Source of the DNA: Parasitella parasitica
Lineage: Eukaryota; Mucoromycota; Mucoromycetes; Mucorales; Mucoraceae
Length of the DNA stretch: 20,255 bases
Assembly (NCBI GenBank): GCA_025201805.1
Contig: MU619242.1
Location: 182,938-203,192 of the forward strand
Direction: 5' to 3'
Shown here: one piece after another, positions 19,429 to 20,255 of the stretch
Numbering within the stretch: the stretch's first letter is position 1
Layout of the letters: each line of letters begins with the position of its first letter
Position numbers and translations under genes: made by a program
Notes under the pieces: model-generated
The model's input: the letters and a program-made list of their open reading frames with translations, nothing else
Databases searched by the model: none
Told to the model about the DNA's origin: nothing

Positions 19429-20117
19429 ATGACCTCAACCTCTGTCGCTGCTAGACAATCAGCTCGGTAAGCAACAATAAACGGTGATAAGGAAGAGTAT
19501 TTCAGCTGACATTTTGCTGATTAGCATGTCAAACGTTGTCCCTGTCTGTGCTAGACGTTGGTACAGTGCTGAACCCCTCCCTACCCCTGGTTCAGCAGCC
19601 TCTGCCGACCCTAAAATCACTGCCATTGTTGACCAAATTGAATGTTTGACATTATTGCAAACTTCTGAACTTGTATCACAATTAAAGGTAAATGTCAATT
19701 TAGTTGGGAAATGGGAGACATAAAGGAGTGATGGCTTGAAAATGACATGAATGCATTGGACATGGAAGTTGGATATTAATATCGATGAAACGTTACATGT
19801 AGACTCGTTTGAATATCCAAGATATCGCAATGCCCATCGCTATGCCAACTGGTGGCGCTGCCCCAGCTGCTGCTGCTGTTGAGGAAGAGAAGCCTGCTGA
19901 GAAGACTGAATTCAACATCAAGATTGACAAGGTGGATGCTGCTTCAAAGGCAAAGGTTATTCGTGAAGTTAAAAATTTGGCAGGCTTAAACTTGGTTGAG
20001 GCTAAGAAGTTTGTTGAAAGCGTACCCAAGGTTCTCAAGGAAAGTGTACCCAAGGAAGAAGCTGAAAAATTAAAGAAAGCTCTTGAGGCTCTTGGTGCCA
20101 CTGTTTTATTGGAATAG
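19429..20117 (+). CDS. MRPL12: mitochondrial ribosomal protein bL12m (L7/L12)
   Basis: Three exons: 19429-19466, 19525-19687 and 19803-20117, giving 171 residues; introns are 58 and 115 nt. Residues 1-30 (MTSTSVAARQSAR, then VCARRWYSAE) are rich in Ser, Ala and Arg with no acidic residue before the RRWYS cleavage-like motif, as expected for a mitochondrial presequence. The short N-terminal dimerisation helix follows (LTLLQTSELVSQLK), then an Ala/Pro/Glu hinge and the globular C-terminal domain: EKTEFNIKIDKVDAASKAKV, IREVKNLAGLNLVEAKKFVE and EEAEKLKKALEALGATVLL. These are the hallmark L7/L12 helices that recruit translation GTPases to the ribosomal stalk. Yeast Mnp1 is the counterpart. The start at 19429 is chosen because it is the ATG that, spliced to 19525, gives a full presequence; an ATG at 19526 would shorten it. 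Confidence 0.93.
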
Positions 20118-20255
20118 ATTTCTTTCTATTGGGTTTTTATTTTTTTGCAAAAAAGTTAGATATATAAATATAAATACAACCAAAATTTAAAATGAAAAAG
20201 TAACTTTCAATCTGCCACTTCGTCTATGATAAATAACAAGAGTATTTAGCTAGTT
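20118..20255 (+). other. 3' flank of bL12m
   Basis: AT-rich sequence after the stop codon, with a T run near 20145 and TATATAAATATAAATA near 20160-20175 that could serve in 3' end formation. Nothing else is seen before the window ends. Confidence 0.4.

Overview
The window is eukaryotic and looks like an early-diverging fungus, most probably Mucoromycota. It is AT-rich, genes are compact and split by many 50-75 nt GT-AG introns (one of 115 nt), leaders are pyrimidine-rich, and the proteins are fungal in type: an NBP35 scaffold, a MIM2-like protein, a YPK kinase with a C2 domain, a receiver-fused cyclic nucleotide phosphodiesterase and a CSL (CBF1/Su(H)/LAG-1) transcription factor. No rRNA, tRNA, CRISPR array or intact mobile element was found. 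All gene models were assembled by hand from reading frames and splice sites.

Layout. 1-1122 is gene-poor. 1123-2103 (minus) is a broken gene with in-frame stops and frameshifts that resembles a dispersed, transposon-like fungal family; 2104-2730 holds further possible debris. 2731-3863 (minus) is NBP35 (4 exons). 4016-4924 (minus) is a Syn8/syntaxin-8-like Qc-SNARE (5 exons). A 230-bp divergent promoter separates it from a small MIM2-like outer mitochondrial membrane gene at 5155-5518 (plus, 2 exons). 5813-7788 (plus) is an AGC kinase of the YPK1/Gad8/SGK type (7 exons). 8419-11078 (plus) is a class I cyclic nucleotide phosphodiesterase with an N-terminal receiver-like domain (10 exons). 11651-15389 (minus, convergent) is a 1192-residue CSL factor (4 exons). 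About 4 kb with no supported gene follows (15390-19428), then mitochondrial ribosomal protein bL12m at 19429-20117 (plus, 3 exons).

How the parts fit. NBP35 (cytosolic Fe-S assembly), MIM2 (outer membrane insertion) and bL12m (mitochondrial translation) are housekeeping genes. The middle block is regulatory: a TORC2-type effector kinase, a cAMP-degrading enzyme with a perfect CRE-type palindrome (TGACGTCA) in its upstream region, and a Notch-independent CSL factor. That these neighbours act together is not shown by the sequence. The most notable points are the CRE upstream of the phosphodiesterase, its pseudo-receiver domain, the His at the zero-layer position of the SNARE, an RFX X-box-like palindrome upstream of CSL, a G-quadruplex-type run in a kinase intron, and the decayed gene at the left end.
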